DNA of 64,000 bases. It comes from Mesorhabditis belari. Its lineage: Eukaryota; Nematoda; Chromadorea; Rhabditida; Rhabditidae. The position numbers and the translations under genes are program-made. Shown piece by piece: positions 1 through 11,223 of the stretch. Below the pieces are notes generated by a model that had not been told where the DNA came from, ran no database searches, and saw nothing but the letters and a program-made list of their open reading frames with translations. The stretch is taken from NCBI GenBank assembly GCA_958450365.1, contig CAUEEP010000914.1, positions 744,001 through 808,000 on the forward strand, given 5' to 3'. How positions within the stretch are numbered: the first letter of the stretch is position 1; every line of letters starts with the position of its first letter.

Positions 1-82
1 AATATTTTATGCCTGGATTTTCTTGAGAGTATGAAGTCGGGTAGTCAAAAAGGGCTAACTCGATGATGCGGTTTAGACACCT

Positions 83-236
83 TAGCTAAAGAAAACCTAT
101 CTTCGTGTCAATAGATAAAAGATAGAGAAAAAAAAGTTTGATATTTCGCCAAAATTTCAGAGAAATTCATTCAGCCAATTTTTCCGTAGAGTTTTTTATA
201 GATTTTTACGAAAAAGGCGTTTTTCACTCTCGCATT
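83..236. repeat. Dispersed repeat, inverted partner at 63560-63712
   Basis: The reverse complement of this stretch aligns with 63560-63712 over about 150 nt with many matches, including AAATTGGCTGAAT, AATTTCTCTG and TTTATCTATTGA. It lies in an intron of the RSRC2-like gene. It looks like an old dispersed element; I cannot name the family. Confidence 0.6.
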
Positions 237-435
237 TGCTTGAAAGTGAACCGAAATTGATTTTAAAAGATGGAAATTGAACAAAAAACACTTTTTTTAT
301 AGAGCAAACTATAGATTAATTGGTGAATTTGTTACTTTTTAACAGAAGTACGAAAAAAACGAAAAGACTTATGCATCAACCTATTAGAATAATTACTTTG
401 ATATTTCAAAAAATTTATTGAATGTTCAAGTTTAG

Positions 436-1721
436 AAGAAGTTCGCGAGCAGCTCGGACGAAGAAGATGAAAAGAAAAAGAAGAAATCGGAGAAAAGGTT
501 AGTGTTTAACTGATGTACTTCAAGTTTCTAGTTACTAGACATCATAATTTTAGACTTTACGTATGAATTAGCTAATTCTTGATGACTTCCGAAACCCAAA
601 ATTGTGTTTAGTGATTTGATTCGACAAACGGAGCACGACCGGGCGAAGAGACAAGAGCGGAAAGATCGAAATGAGCGCGATGAATCTCGAGAAGATCGAC
701 GGAAGCAACGGAAAGTCGATGAAGAAGAAAGGGAGAGGACCGATAGAGGAAATAAAGCTAAGGTAGCTTACATTATTATTAGATAAGAGTTATTACAATC
801 AAGGAAAATTTATTCTTTTAGAAAAAGAGACACGATGAGGACAAGTTGAGACAAGAGAAGGGGAAAATTCGCCGGGAAAGGTTTGAAACTTTTGTTGTTT
901 TAAAAGAATGCGCACTTTTTATGGCAAACCTGAAACCTACTGAGCTTAGCAATTGGTCTTAAATTGGCATCTTTCGATTTGTGAACAAATTTAAAGCTAT
1001 ACCGAAATCTAAAGACCTGAATTACCATGTTTTTTATTCAGAGAAGAACGTGAGTCATCCGATGCACCGGCTTGGTCGACAAATCGCGTCAAAGAGCACG
1101 CGGCGAAAATCAAAGAACGCAAACTGTTGTGGCAAGGCAAACGGGAATCGGATGTGAATGAAACGGTTTGTTGTTGGCTTTAAAAAGGTTAACGATATGT
1201 AACTTGCCATTTCTTCACTTTTTAGGATCAACCATCAACCTCATTCACTGATCAACAAGCTGTGAAGAATATTGGTAGGTTTCTATACTAAAAGTTGGTA
1301 TCTAATTATGTTAAAAAGCCGAAGTTTTAAAATGTTTTCATTCAGGAATGTGGTCATCAGCAATTGCAGCCACTGGTGTCGACGATAAACAAGCGGAGAA
1401 GTTCAAGAAATTGCTGGGATTTAAAGGAGCACAAAAGGATGTGAAGGAGGTAGTTTGTCTATAGTTAGAATTAATTTAGGAATTGTACTCAAGCGAAACA
1501 GCTTAGTTTACGAACTGTACCGCCCGTTTTTAAAAATTTTAATAGTCAAAAACAAAAGCTGCTGAAATCCCCATAAATAGTGCATTTTTCAGTCAACCGC
1601 CTCAAATGTGAATGCGGAACGAGCGAAACAACAGAATCTCCTCAGCTCGCTCGATCAGCAATTCTCGACGGCTCGCCAAATGACTCGAAATTCACGTGGA
1701 TCCGGTCTCGGGTATCATTAA
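436..1721 (+). CDS. RSRC2: RSRC2-like arginine/serine-rich coiled-coil protein, 3' part of gene
   Basis: Seven exons with matching phases: 436-497, 612-762, 822-880, 1042-1165, 1226-1274, 1346-1449 and 1593-1721. They give 225 residues ending GSGLGYH, with a TAA stop at 1719-1721. The first 100 residues are a charged K/R/E/D-rich coiled coil. Three blocks then match the C-terminus of RSRC2 as I know it: KLLWQGKRE, a WSSAIAATGVDDKQAEKFKK segment followed by LLGFKG (small acidic protein/SMAP-like domain), and LLSSLDQQFSTARQMT before the final GLG. Family members are nuclear RS-type proteins associated with RNA processing; the exact function is not settled. The exon at 436 starts with an acceptor, so the N-terminal RS-rich exons lie upstream of the window. 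I found no convincing exon in 1-435. A possible AATAAA is at 1931-1936. Confidence 0.88.
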
Positions 1722-3480
1722 ATGTTATTATTTTGTTGTTATTTAAATTTTATGACTTTTCATTGCTTTAAGAATGAATTTGATACGAAATTCTGGCTCC
1801 GTCGAAAAGTTTTACAAGCCAAGGCCTAACTTTCATTTTTTAGTCACAAACAGAGTGTAGCAAAGCCATGAAATATGATTTTTGCACGCAGGCGAGTTCT
1901 CGTTTTAAAGGCTATGATTAAGTGAATGGGAATAAATCATTTCAGAGCACACAAAAACAACGTGAAGGGAAAGACCTTCCTGTGCCCCTCAATCCGTCAA
2001 CAATAAGCACTAGTCTGTGCTCTGCCCCAGAAAATAACATCTGTGCAGTGGGAATTTGTGTACACATCAACCACGAATTGAGAAATCTTGTTTCTCGAAG
2101 CAAAATACAGCCCCGAACTAAAGTTTTTAACAGGGTTACGGTAGCTTGAAGACAGGTCCAGAGTGGTTCACGGCACACGGCCCTGGATGTGGGATTGCAC
2201 TTAGGCAATTAAACCGAATGAGATATCCAAAAATAAAGCAATTTTCTTTAAAAACTAATAACGGAATCGAATTCCTCATTCTCGAAAACCCGTGCTTGCA
2301 AATTTTCAGCCCAATTGACCTCAAAGTGCTAAATCCACGTACGGCCGTATTGGTGGGCCGTATCGTCGTGTGTTAAAAACATGCAAGTGATTGAGAAGAC
2401 GTAGAAGCTATAAAAAAAGAAAAAAAAGAATGAAAGGGAGAGATGGACATGTGATGTGACGCTGAGTGACATGTAGTAGAGGAGATCTTCTCCCTTCTAT
2501 CTCAACCTCATCCCTACCCTACTCCCTCCTCTTGATTCCCATAGATGGCATTGGATGAGATGGATGGATGGATGGGTGAGAGAAAGGAGAAAATGAGAAA
2601 GATGAGGAGACGGGTGGGATTGAAGATTGAGGGATGGATGGGTTCTCCTTCCTTCCCTTCTTCCCTTCTTTCTCACTCAACCATTTCTCTCTGCATTTCA
2701 TTTTCCGAACTCTAGAGTTGTGATTGTTTTCAGCTACTATTCAGTATTTTTTAATTCTCCAAATGAAACTTTACGACCGATTTCTCCCTATTGCTTTGAT
2801 TCATTACGCGAATCCGTTTCTAAGAGGCACTTATTTTAGAGCAATTCACAGTACTCTCACCATCAGTTTTCATCGTAATTTTAGTTATATTCAATGAGGA
2901 ATCAGGCTTAGTCAAAGATTCAAAAATTGGGCTGATTAAATGAAAAGTAGCTGTGGGATTACGTTGGTTTACCTAGAATAGGCGTATTTTAGAAAGTGTT
3001 GGATTGGATTGGATTGGACCAAAACATTGGATTCATTGAGAAATTCTCGAAAAAAGCCCAGTTCCTTTCATAGATAGACATTTTATGTATGAAATTGATG
3101 GAAGGGTAACCGGGGAAAAGGCTTTTTCTGAAAGGGGACGAGATTGATGGATTGATGGGTTCCTGCTAAAGAAACCCCTTTCGGAAAGACATTTACCCTC
3201 AATGATCAACGTGGGAAAAGGCTGGGAATTTTGGATTTTACTAATTGACTCATTTGACTTTCTCATTATCACTTTCTTTCACTTTCTTTCACTTTCTTGT
3301 TTCCCTTTAGAATTTTTATATCAACTGCTTGTAAACAGAATTGCTTTAAAAAGCTTTTTGGTCTTTTTCCTTTTCTTTTTCCTTTTCTTTTCAACAAAGG
3401 TCTTTTTCGCTTTTGAAAGGTAAATTTTGGGTTTTAGATTGGCAATGGCTTAGCTTAGCCTGAGAATTTTGATCTATTAG
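1722..3480. other. Intergenic region, 3' of RSRC2-like gene
   Basis: I see no coding exon with supported splice sites here. The stretch holds the presumed 3' UTR of the upstream gene, a purine-rich/pyrimidine-rich section at 2400-2700 and simple A/T-rich sequence. Short open frames on both strands lack codon or splice support. Confidence 0.5.
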
Positions 3481-3840
3481 ACTGTCCAGAAAGGTTTTCG
3501 TTCCTTTTTGTTCTGTTTAAAACCAACAAATTCACCATATGAACTACGGTCGCGTACAGTCGTGTAGTCGAAAGTTTTTAGTCGAAAGTTGATTTTTTTC
3601 AAAACGCTTGTAGTTTCAAAAAATGCGTTTTTGGTATCAAAAAATAGCCCTGAATTTCAGCTATTTTTTGATACCTAAGCGAGCATTGTAGCATAAACCA
3701 GTGTCAAGAAAAACGCATTTAAAGCTAGACTACGCAATACTCCGCACCGTCATTATGGGGGGCGTTCTATTTACGGTAAAATTGATGAATTTATTATTTT
3801 TCAAATACGAAAAGAAACGAAAAGGACTTTCTGGACAGCC
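3481..3840. mobile_element. Foldback/MITE-like element with CTGTCCAGAAAG terminal inverted repeats
   Basis: The left end begins ACTGTCCAGAAAGG and the right end finishes CTTTCTGGACAGCC, its reverse complement. The ends continue as a looser palindrome (CGTTCCTTTTT against AAAAGAAACGAAAAGG). An internal hairpin is built on GCTATTTTTTGATACC. There is no coding capacity. The size and structure fit a non-autonomous DNA transposon. Confidence 0.6.
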
Positions 3841-3872
3841 TTCTGTAAAGCACAGTCGAATAATGCTGCTTC

Positions 3873-4036
3873 ATACTTAATGCTTAATGCTTAATGCTTA
3901 ATGCTTAATGCTTAATGCTTAATGCTTAATGCTTAATGCTTAATGCTTAATACTTAATGCTTAATGCTTAATGCTTAATACTTAATACTTAATGCTTAAT
4001 GCTTAATGCTTAATGCTTAATGCTTAATGCTTAATG
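3873..4036. repeat. (TGCTTAA)n minisatellite, 7-bp unit
   Basis: About 22 tandem copies of TGCTTAA, with occasional TACTTAA variants, just right of the 3481 element. Confidence 0.95.
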
Positions 4037-4552
4037 ATTTGGTTACGATAGAGCGGAAAGCACTCTACGTCACACTCACCGTCATTTCCCTGTACCTAAT
4101 CCTAATCCAGTACTTTTTCAAACAATCTACAGTCAAATTCTACTCTTTCTTGCCTACCGAATCTCTAAAAACCCTCAATCGATACTTATGAGGGGAAATA
4201 AATGAGTTGTGTGTGGAGGGATTGCCTTGGTTTGAGAAGGAAAAGACCCGATGTCTTGTACATCAATCATAGATGACGATAATGGATGTGTAGGGTGAAA
4301 GAAAAGGGGGGAAAGAGATGGGGAAAAGAAAGAGGAGGGAAATATCGAGAGAAAAACTGAGAGGAAGAAAGAGGGGGTGGCGGGCTGTCGAAACAAACAC
4401 TCACAATTCGATGAGAAAGCATTTTGATCGACCTCTTCATATAGATTGGCTATTTGGCGATCCAAAGTGACAGTTTTTTTCCTCTCATTTTCTGAGATTT
4501 CCATATGCGGATTTGGCTTTTCACTTGTTTAATCCAGACTTTCAACTATTGT

Positions 4553-4907
4553 GCTCAAATTGGGCTTAATTGGGCTCAAATTGGGCTCAATTGGGCTTAA
4601 ATTGGCTCAAAATTGGGCTTAAATTGAGTCGTATTGTGCTTAAAACTATTGTGCTTAAAATTGGGCTTAAATTGGGCTTAAATTAGGCTTAAATTGGGCT
4701 TAAATTGGGCTTAAATTGAGTCGTATTGTGCTTAAAACTATTGTGCTCAAAATTGGGCTTAAAATTGAGCTTAAATTGGGCTTAAAATTGAGCTTAAATT
4801 GGGCTTAAATTGGGCTTAAATTGAGTCAAAAATGTTTACCGATCGTTCGTAAACATTTTCGACTCAATTTGAGCTTAATTTGAGCCCAATTTGAGCCCAA
4901 TTTGAGC
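4553..4907. repeat. TTGGGCTTAAA 11-12-bp satellite ending in a palindrome
   Basis: Tandem AAATTGGGCTTA units fill 4553-4825. They meet a hairpin (GAGTCAAAAATGTTTAC against GTAAACATTTTCGACTC at about 4823-4866). The same unit then reappears inverted as TTTGAGCCCAA copies at 4866-4907. The array therefore straddles an inverted-repeat centre. Confidence 0.85.
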
Positions 4908-5070
4908 CCGATCATTCTCTTTTGATCGTTCTCGATCTCGATCTCGATCGTAAACTTTGAACTCTCGCAAACTCGCATTTCTGGTGCACTTCTATAGATT
5001 TAAATTGATAGGATTGTAGTAGGATTGTTGATTTATTGATTTTTATAGATCAAATCAATAAATCGATTAA

Positions 5071-8000
5071 ATGGGCCGTCGAAAGCAAATTCGACCGATG
5101 AAAATCGACACCGATTCGGAGAAAATCAAAGAAATAGAGGTAAAAACAAGAAATTGAAAAAGAAATTGATAAAAATGATATTCAAACTTGTAAATTGATT
5201 AAACTAGCGCTTCTTTAAGAAAGCTTTTCAAATGAATTCACTTTCAGCAGCCGGCAAAACCAACAACAACCCCCAGCATCTCCAGCATCTCCAGCATCTT
5301 CAGTGAGCCTAGTGAGCCAAAAAGCGATCAAAAAATGAACATAGTAAGTCAATTTTATTTATAAAACTTAGTTTAGATATAAAATTTGAATATATGGATA
5401 CCCTTGAGTCTTTAGATATTGGAAAATCCACGAAAAAGACGACATTCACCGGAGAGAGCTTTTCCAAAGAATCCCTCCAAATCCGCAAATCCACTCGAGG
5501 CACTCGAGCGATCGTTGGAGAAAATTCAACCGAAAATCGGTGCAGGTGGGTGGAAAAGGAAAATGTTGATGAGCAAAAGTTCAAGAATGATTTCCGACTT
5601 TAACTAAGAATGTTAAGAAGAATGTTAACTAAGAATGTTAACTAAGAATGTAAGAGCCCATACTTGTGCTACTTTAAGTGATTGATGAGTGAATTGTATT
5701 CAGAGAATCCGGTTTCGGATAAAGGATCGGATAAAGGATTGGATAAGGGATTGGATAAAGGATCGGATAAAGGATTGGATAAAGGATCGGATAAGGATCG
5801 GATAATCAGCTCTATACTCATCTCCTTAAAATCTCTTAGTTTTCTAGCTTTGTACCCAAAGTGAGTACCCAAAGTTTCGAATCGCAAAGTTAAATGAAAA
5901 GTGTGCAAGTATACAAGCACGTCTATAGTTTACGAGTTACAATACGACAGCTAAGCTTACAATACGACAGCTAAGCCCAAAGAAAATCCCTAGAAGAAGG
6001 ATAAAGGGTGCCGAAAAGCTACTGGTTTAATCGGTTCAAATGGCGCAGTGGCAGAGCTTCTGTGGATGGAGCGGGGGGGTGGTCTGTCGAGTGGGTTCGA
6101 TCCCGCTTGGTGCATTTGAATTTTGAATTTTACAATTTTCAATCTGGATCTCGATTCTTCGAAATAAAGATCTTTCAAGAAGAGAATGAGGGAAGGGGAA
6201 GTGAGATGAGGGAGGGAAAATGTAGCTGACGATGAGATCGAGGGGACGAAAAAAATCTACTTCTACGAAAGTAGAAAAGTCAGATTTCGATGCATAGCAT
6301 TTTAAAAGAAGATATTCAGCTGTAAATTTGTAATTTCTAAATTCAGCTGGGGTTTTGAGGGTCGGCGAATCGATTGGAGATATTTGAGTCTATCAATTAG
6401 AACTTTTTACCAGATTCTGGAGTCTAGGTGAAGTTTAGTAAGTAAGTTTAGTAAGTTTAGTATGTTCAGTAAACTCTTTAGTAAGTTTAGAGTACTAAGA
6501 GCCGTCCAATCTAAATCTACATGCAATAATATGCATAAGATTCTCTTTACCCAACAATATTTTTAGTTAACGAAGAAAATGTGACGGCTAGAGGTCCGGT
6601 GATCAAAACGAGCTCATTTTCAACGATTCCAGGTGAGTGGATGGAGATTTTTTGAGTTGTGCTACAGTAGATTGTGCAAGCTACAGTAGATCTAAGGCTA
6701 CAGTAGATCGAAGGCTACAGTAGGTCTAAGGCTACAGTAGATCTAAGGCTACAGTAGATCTAAGGCTACAGTAGGTCTAAGGCTACAGTAGATCTAAGGC
6801 TACCGTAGATCGAAGGCTATAGTAGATCGAAGGCTACAGTAGATCTAAGGCTACAGTAGGTCTAAGGCTACAGTAGATCTAAGGCTACAGTAGATCGAAG
6901 GCTACACCTAAAGATTTGTGCATCTACAGTAAGAAAGATTACGATAGTTTTGAGGAAGGAGCATTTTCTATAAGTGAATCTTTACAGTTCTCCTTTCAGC
7001 CACTTTCCCCTCAACGTCATCGGATGGTTTGTGTTCGTTGTACAAATTCGTTTCCTCAATCCACCATTCCGAGAGAAGCTCACCGAAAACCCATCAAGAA
7101 GAGACTTGTTCGGTGAGCTGAATATCTTTTAAGCTTCTTTTTAAAGGCTTTGTAAAGGCTTTCTAAAGGCTGGCTTTCTATAAGCTTCTATAAGCTTCTA
7201 TAGGCTTTCTAAAGGCTTTCTATAGGCTTTCTATAGGCTTCTATAAGCTTCTATAGGCTTTCTAAAGGCTTTCTATAGGCTTTCTAAAGGCTTTCTATAG
7301 GCTTTCTATAGGCTGGCTTTCTATAGGCTTTCCATAGGCTTAAAACTACTGTAACAAAAGTACTGTATCTAAACAAAAGTACTGTATCGTGCTATAAACG
7401 ATTCATTTTCAGATTCTCCGCTGTTTAGAGTGCGGTGCGGCTTTCTCACAAATGGATCACCTCGTCGCGCATATGACAACGACAAGACACTTCGCTCCAT
7501 TGACACAAAGAGCAAATCAGAATAATGGGTGAGTTCATAATCAATATTTACAAGATGCTTAGTGCGAGGCGCTAGCCGCTAGCCTTCGCACTAAGTCCAA
7601 GTCTAAGCCTGAGCCTAAGCCTAAGCCTAAGCCTAAGTCCAAGCCTAAGCTCAGTTATTCAACATATTGCGCGAGCTGATCAAACCAGCGCCAAAAACGA
7701 ATACCATACAAAAAGTAAGCGACTATCGACTATCGTAACAGCGTTTCTTTTTTCTTTTCATTCTCTTGATATTATTCAAACATTGTTATTGAAATTTCAA
7801 AATACAGCAAGAAATAAGCATTGTTAAGTATTGTTATAAGATGCTTTGACATAACATACGTTGTACTAACAATTTAGCTTATCAGTGGAGCTTATCAAAG
7901 GTTTAAAAAAAGTAACAGTGAAGAATCACAAAAACAAAAACTAAGTAAAATGAAGATACGCAAGATAGCTATATATGGAAGATAGCTAGATATGGAAGAT

Positions 8001-10775
8001 AGCTAGATAAGGAAGATAGCTAGATACGGAAGATAGCTAGATAAGGAAGATAGCTAGATATGGAAGATAGCTAGATACGGAAGATAGCTAGATACGGAAG
8101 ATAGCTAGATAAGGAAGATAGCTAGATACGAAAGATAGCTAGATACGCACGCAAGCTAGATACGCAAGCCAAACTAGATACGCACGCAAGCTAGATAAAT
8201 GCTCAACACCCAGGAACCCAGGACGTTTACCCAGGAAACCAACTTTAAAAATCTACAAGTATTAGCTTATAGGAAAAGGAATTAGTATTAGCTTATAGGA
8301 ATTAAATTTTTAAAGTAAAATTAGATAAAATTCGATTTCAGATGGTCGTTGCCCAGTCCAGCGCATCGAAAATCTGCTCAATTTGTCACAGAACTGCCGA
8401 AAAACCCGGCAATTCCAAAGGCTACAGATTGCAGGTGATAGATCTAAGATAATTGGATACTATAGATATATTTATCAGAGAAAATTCTAGATTTTACGTT
8501 TCAGAAGCTTTTCTCCAATGACTTTCTCGAATTTGCTGCCTCCAGGGCTGGGGTTGGCTTGCTCACACTGTGGAGAGACTCCAGAGAATATTGGTGGGTG
8601 AAACATTTTTAGATTTTAGTTATATTATATCAAAAATGGTAGATATATCTTATCTATCTAATATTTAGAGCCGAATATGATTCTCAACCGAAAGTATTTG
8701 ACAGTTTGGTTAGCCGAAAGTGATTACCGTATTATCTCTAATAGTGCACCCAGTCAAGCCGAGTTGGCGACGATTTTACGGTTGCTAACCTTCCCCAGAA
8801 GCTCAACACTCTAATCATCGTCAAGATCTCATCGTCAGCTACATTTTCCGACCCCACATCGATAGGTTCTGATAAGCGGTTCTCGAGATTTCGACCAATT
8901 TAGGCGAAGCTTAGAGTGCACTACTATTAGAGAGAAGACGGTATTTTATCAGTAGGAAATGAGAAAGAAAGGCTTAGGAAAAGGCTTGGGCCAAGATTTC
9001 TCCTTCTGCATGACTCTAGAATTCATTCGGTGCGCCTGGAGGGTTCGGTGCGCCATTTCAAAGTGTTTTTCATGTACCGGCTTTTCCCTAATGCACCCCG
9101 TCGAGTTGATGCCTATTTTCTCGTTCCCAATTTTTCCCAGAAGCTCAACACTCTAATCATCGTCAAGATCTCATCGTCAGCTACATTTTCCGACCCCACA
9201 TCGATAGGTTCTGATAAGCGGTTCTCGAGATTTCGACCAATTTAGGCGAAGCTTAGAGTGCACTACTATTAGAGAAAATACGGTAGCAGCTTTTCACTAG
9301 CCGAAAGTGATTCAATCACATTCGGCTAGCCGATTGCCAATTTTTTAAGAATTAGCTCTTACCTTAGTAATGGTTAAATGCAAATTCAACTGTATTCTAT
9401 ATTTTTTCTTATAAACTTCAGACTTATCAATGCAACAGATTTATTTGCTTGCAATGATTTATTCTTAACAAAACCAACAACAGCAACAACAAACAACAGC
9501 ACCAACAGCAACAACAGCACCAACAGCAACAACAGCAACAACAGCAACAACAGCAACAACAGCAACAACAGCAACAACAGCAACAACAGCAACAACAGCA
9601 ACAACAGCATCAACAGCAACAACAGCAACAACAGCATCAACAGCAACAACAGCAACAACAGCATCAACAGCAACAACAGCAACAACAGCACCAACAGCAA
9701 CAACAGAAAACAAACAAAAAACAAACAAACAAACATTTAACAAAAACAAAGTGAACTACTTTAAATTATTGACGAACTGATGAACTATTTAAACTGACCC
9801 ATTCACTCTTTAGAAACTGCCAATCACTTTCGGCTAGCGGAATATGATTGAATCACTTTTGGCTAGCGAAAAACTGTCAATTGTTTCTGACTGAGAATCA
9901 CATTCGGCTACGAGAAATATATCTAAAGTTAGTTGATAAGAGTCGCAAGGAAATTGGTTTTTTTGAGTCAAATTGAGTCAAATAGAGTCAAATTGAATCA
10001 ACTTGAATCAGATTGAGTCAAATAGAGCCAAATAGAGCCAAATAGAGTCAAACTGAGTCACATAGAGCCAAATAGAGTCAAATAGAGCCAAATAGAGTCA
10101 AACTGAGTCACATAGAGCCAAATAGAGTCAAACTGAGTCGAATTGAGTCTAATGGAGTCAAACCGAAACAAATAGAGTCAAATAGAGTCAAACTGAATCA
10201 AATAGAGTCAAATTGAGTCAAATAGAGTCAAATTGGATCAAATTGAATCTTATAGAGTCAAATAGAGTCAAATAGAGTCAAATAGAGTCAAACTGAATCA
10301 AATAGAGTCAAATAGAATCAAATAGAGTCAAATTGGGTCAAATTGTGTCAAACTGAGTCAAATTGGATCAAATTGGATCAAATTGGATCAAATTGATTTC
10401 CAAAATGCTTTGGAGGACTAGTTTATATGCGAATTTTAAATCTAGATAGCTATCTGATATCTAGATGTTTTATACAGCTGATATACTTTTTTTTTCAGGT
10501 TTACACCTCAAAAAAGAGCACCGTATCGAGATCCGGAGTCTCACCGATTGGTTGACGAATGTAAGGATGGTGGCCGGTGAGTTGGATGTGAAATTGAGAA
10601 ATCAGTGCACTAGAAGGGGTTTGTTTTGAGGAGCACAAAGTACATTTGATTTTTAGTAACGATGAAGAAAGGTGAGCCAATCGACTTGGTCGCTTCGCCT
10701 CATCGCAAAGCGCCGCTCGACTCACCGCATCTCAGCTCGTTGATGCATATGATTGATTCGGTGGATCAAACATGA
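5071..10775 (+). CDS. Teashirt-like C2H2 zinc-finger transcriptional repressor
   Basis: Ten phase-consistent exons: 5071-5139, 5248-5343, 5416-5545, 6567-6632, 7000-7112, 7413-7528, 8342-8434, 8505-8593, 10499-10576 and 10657-10775. They encode 322 residues from the ATG at 5071 to TGA 10773-10775. The protein starts MGRRKQIRPMK, resembling the N-terminal RRKQxxP motif by which SALL, FOG and teashirt proteins recruit repressor complexes. A NPLEALERSLEKI block follows. The first finger, CLECGAAFSQMDHLVAHMTT then TRHF, is C-x2-C-x12-H-x5-H with the HMxxTxH pattern typical of teashirt. A second finger, CSHCGETPENIGLHLKKEH, lies nearer the C-terminus. PIDLVAS near the end resembles a PxDLS CtBP-binding motif. 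I expect a nuclear DNA-binding repressor. Coding status is very likely; the teashirt assignment rests on motifs only, and another RRKQ zinc-finger family is possible. Confidence 0.78.
5701..5807. repeat. GGATAAAGGATT/C 12-bp minisatellite (intron 3 of the zinc-finger gene)
   Basis: About nine tandem units of GGATAAAGGATC or GGATAAGGGATT. The 12-bp period keeps frames open on both strands, giving spurious SDKGLDKG-type peptides. Confidence 0.9.
5950..6135 (+). repeat. tRNA-derived SINE-like element, copy 1
   Basis: A TGGCGCAGTGGCAGAGC box A-like motif (6041) and GGGTTCGATCCC box B (6093-6104) are preceded by about 70 nt that also occur at the second copy near 16035. Shared leader pieces include CCCTAGA-GGATAAAG and GCCGAAAA. 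A promoter-bearing tRNA-like head plus a conserved flank is what a tRNA-derived SINE shows. It lies in intron 3 of the zinc-finger gene. Confidence 0.55.
6659..6906. repeat. CTACAGTAGATCTAAGG 17-bp satellite (intron 4)
   Basis: About fourteen tandem copies of CTACAGTAGATCTAAGG with GATCGAAGG and GGTCTAAGG variants. It is the whole body of the intron between exons 6567-6632 and 7000-7112. Confidence 0.95.
7130..7340. repeat. CTTTCTATAGG/CTTTCTAAAGG minisatellite (intron 5)
   Basis: Degenerate tandem units of CTTTCTATAGG, CTTTCTAAAGG and CTTCTATAAG fill this intron. Confidence 0.9.
7603..7651 (-). repeat. Interstitial telomeric repeat (GCCTAA/TTAGGC)n
   Basis: TAAGCC units read as TTAGGC, the nematode telomere hexamer, on the minus strand. 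Four consecutive perfect units are flanked by variants (TAAGTC, TGAGCC). It lies in intron 6 of the zinc-finger gene. Confidence 0.8.
7966..8197. repeat. AGATAGCTAGATACGGA 17-bp satellite (intron 6)
   Basis: About thirteen tandem copies of GATAGCTAGATANGGAA, changing to ACGCAAGCTAG variants at the right end. Confidence 0.95.
8725..8944. mobile_element. MITE A copy 1, TIR TACCGTATTATCTCTAATAG
   Basis: The left end TACCGTATTATCTCTAATAG is complementary to the right end CTACTATTAGAGAGAAGACG plus GTA. The interior (CATCGTCAAGATCTCATCGT, CCGACCCCACATCGATAGG) recurs nearly identically in copies at about 9020-9285 and 11224-11402. Confidence 0.75.
9020..9285. mobile_element. MITE A copy 2, diverged left end
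   Basis: From AGAAGCTCAACACTCTAATC rightward it matches copy 1 closely. The right terminus GTGCACTACTATTAGAG then AAAATACGGTA is intact. The left end is replaced by divergent GGTGCGCC-containing sequence. Confidence 0.7.
9471..9708. repeat. (CAACAG)n microsatellite
   Basis: A long run of CAACAG with CACCAACAG and CATCAACAG interruptions inside the 8661-9910 foldback. It leaves frames open on both strands (poly-NS, poly-L and poly-AV), which I do not take as coding. Confidence 0.95.
9960..10393. repeat. AATAGAGTCA 10-bp satellite (intron 8)
   Basis: About forty tandem AATAGAGTCA, AACTGAGTCA or AATTGGATCA units. They sit between the foldback and the acceptor of exon 10499-10576. Confidence 0.95.
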
Positions 10776-10799
10776 TACATTTCTTTTTTAAATAATCAG

Positions 10800-10805
10800 A
10801 ATAAA
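10800..10805 (+). terminator. Polyadenylation signal AATAAA of the zinc-finger gene
   Basis: A canonical AATAAA starts 25 nt after the TGA at 10773-10775, in an A/T-rich context. This is a usual distance for nematode 3' ends. Confidence 0.7.
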
Positions 10806-10873
10806 TCGCTGAATAAGCAAGCAAGTTGAAAAATTTGATATTAGCAATGAACAGAGATTAGCAATTGATTTGC

Positions 10874-11082
10874 TACCGTATTTCCTCTAATAAACGCCCC
10901 CCCCCCCTTGACCAACTTTGGACGCTTCGTTCTCAGCTCCATTTGGAGATATTTTTATGTTTAATATATCAAAAGATAGCCCTTAATGTCTTCTATCTTT
11001 TGATATATTAAACATAAAAATACCTCAAAATGGGGCTGGAACGAGCCAAAGTGGTCAAGGGGGGTTATTGGGAAATACGGTA
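10874..11082. mobile_element. MITE B, near-complete palindrome with TACCGTATTT ends
   Basis: The left arm runs TACCGTATTTCCTCTAATAA, then a C run and CTTGACCAACTTTGG. The right arm is its inverse, ending GGTTATTGGGAAATACGGTA. The inner stem AATATATCAAAAGATAG pairs with CTATCTTTTGATATATT around 10992. Both arms are about 100 bp, so the whole element can fold. Confidence 0.75.
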
Positions 11083-11223
11083 TTTGATATTAGCAACAGA
11101 TTCGACATTTGACTTTTGATTTTTGATTTGACAGCCTGAATCTTTGTTTTCTTTTGGGTTTGTTAACTTGTTGAGCTCTGCATAGCTGTCGCTGGACTGC
11201 AGAGAATGGATTGCCGGGTTCGT

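Larger units (their letters stand above)
8661..9910. mobile_element. Nested foldback element in intron 8 of the zinc-finger gene
   Basis: The left arm (8661-8725: GCCGAATATGATTCTC, TTTGACAGTTT, AGCCGAAAGTGATT) is the reverse complement of the right arm (9810-9905: AATCACTTTTGGCTAGC, AACTGTCAATT, GAGAATCACATTCGGCT). Inside sit two copies of the ACCGTATT-ended MITE (8725-8944 and about 9020-9285) and an (AACAGC)n array. The order of nesting suggests an old foldback later invaded by MITEs and expanded by microsatellite growth. Confidence 0.6.

Noticed and set aside
9378..9749. Poly-NS, poly-L and poly-AV ORFs
   Set aside because: (CAACAG)n microsatellite inside an intron of the zinc-finger gene.
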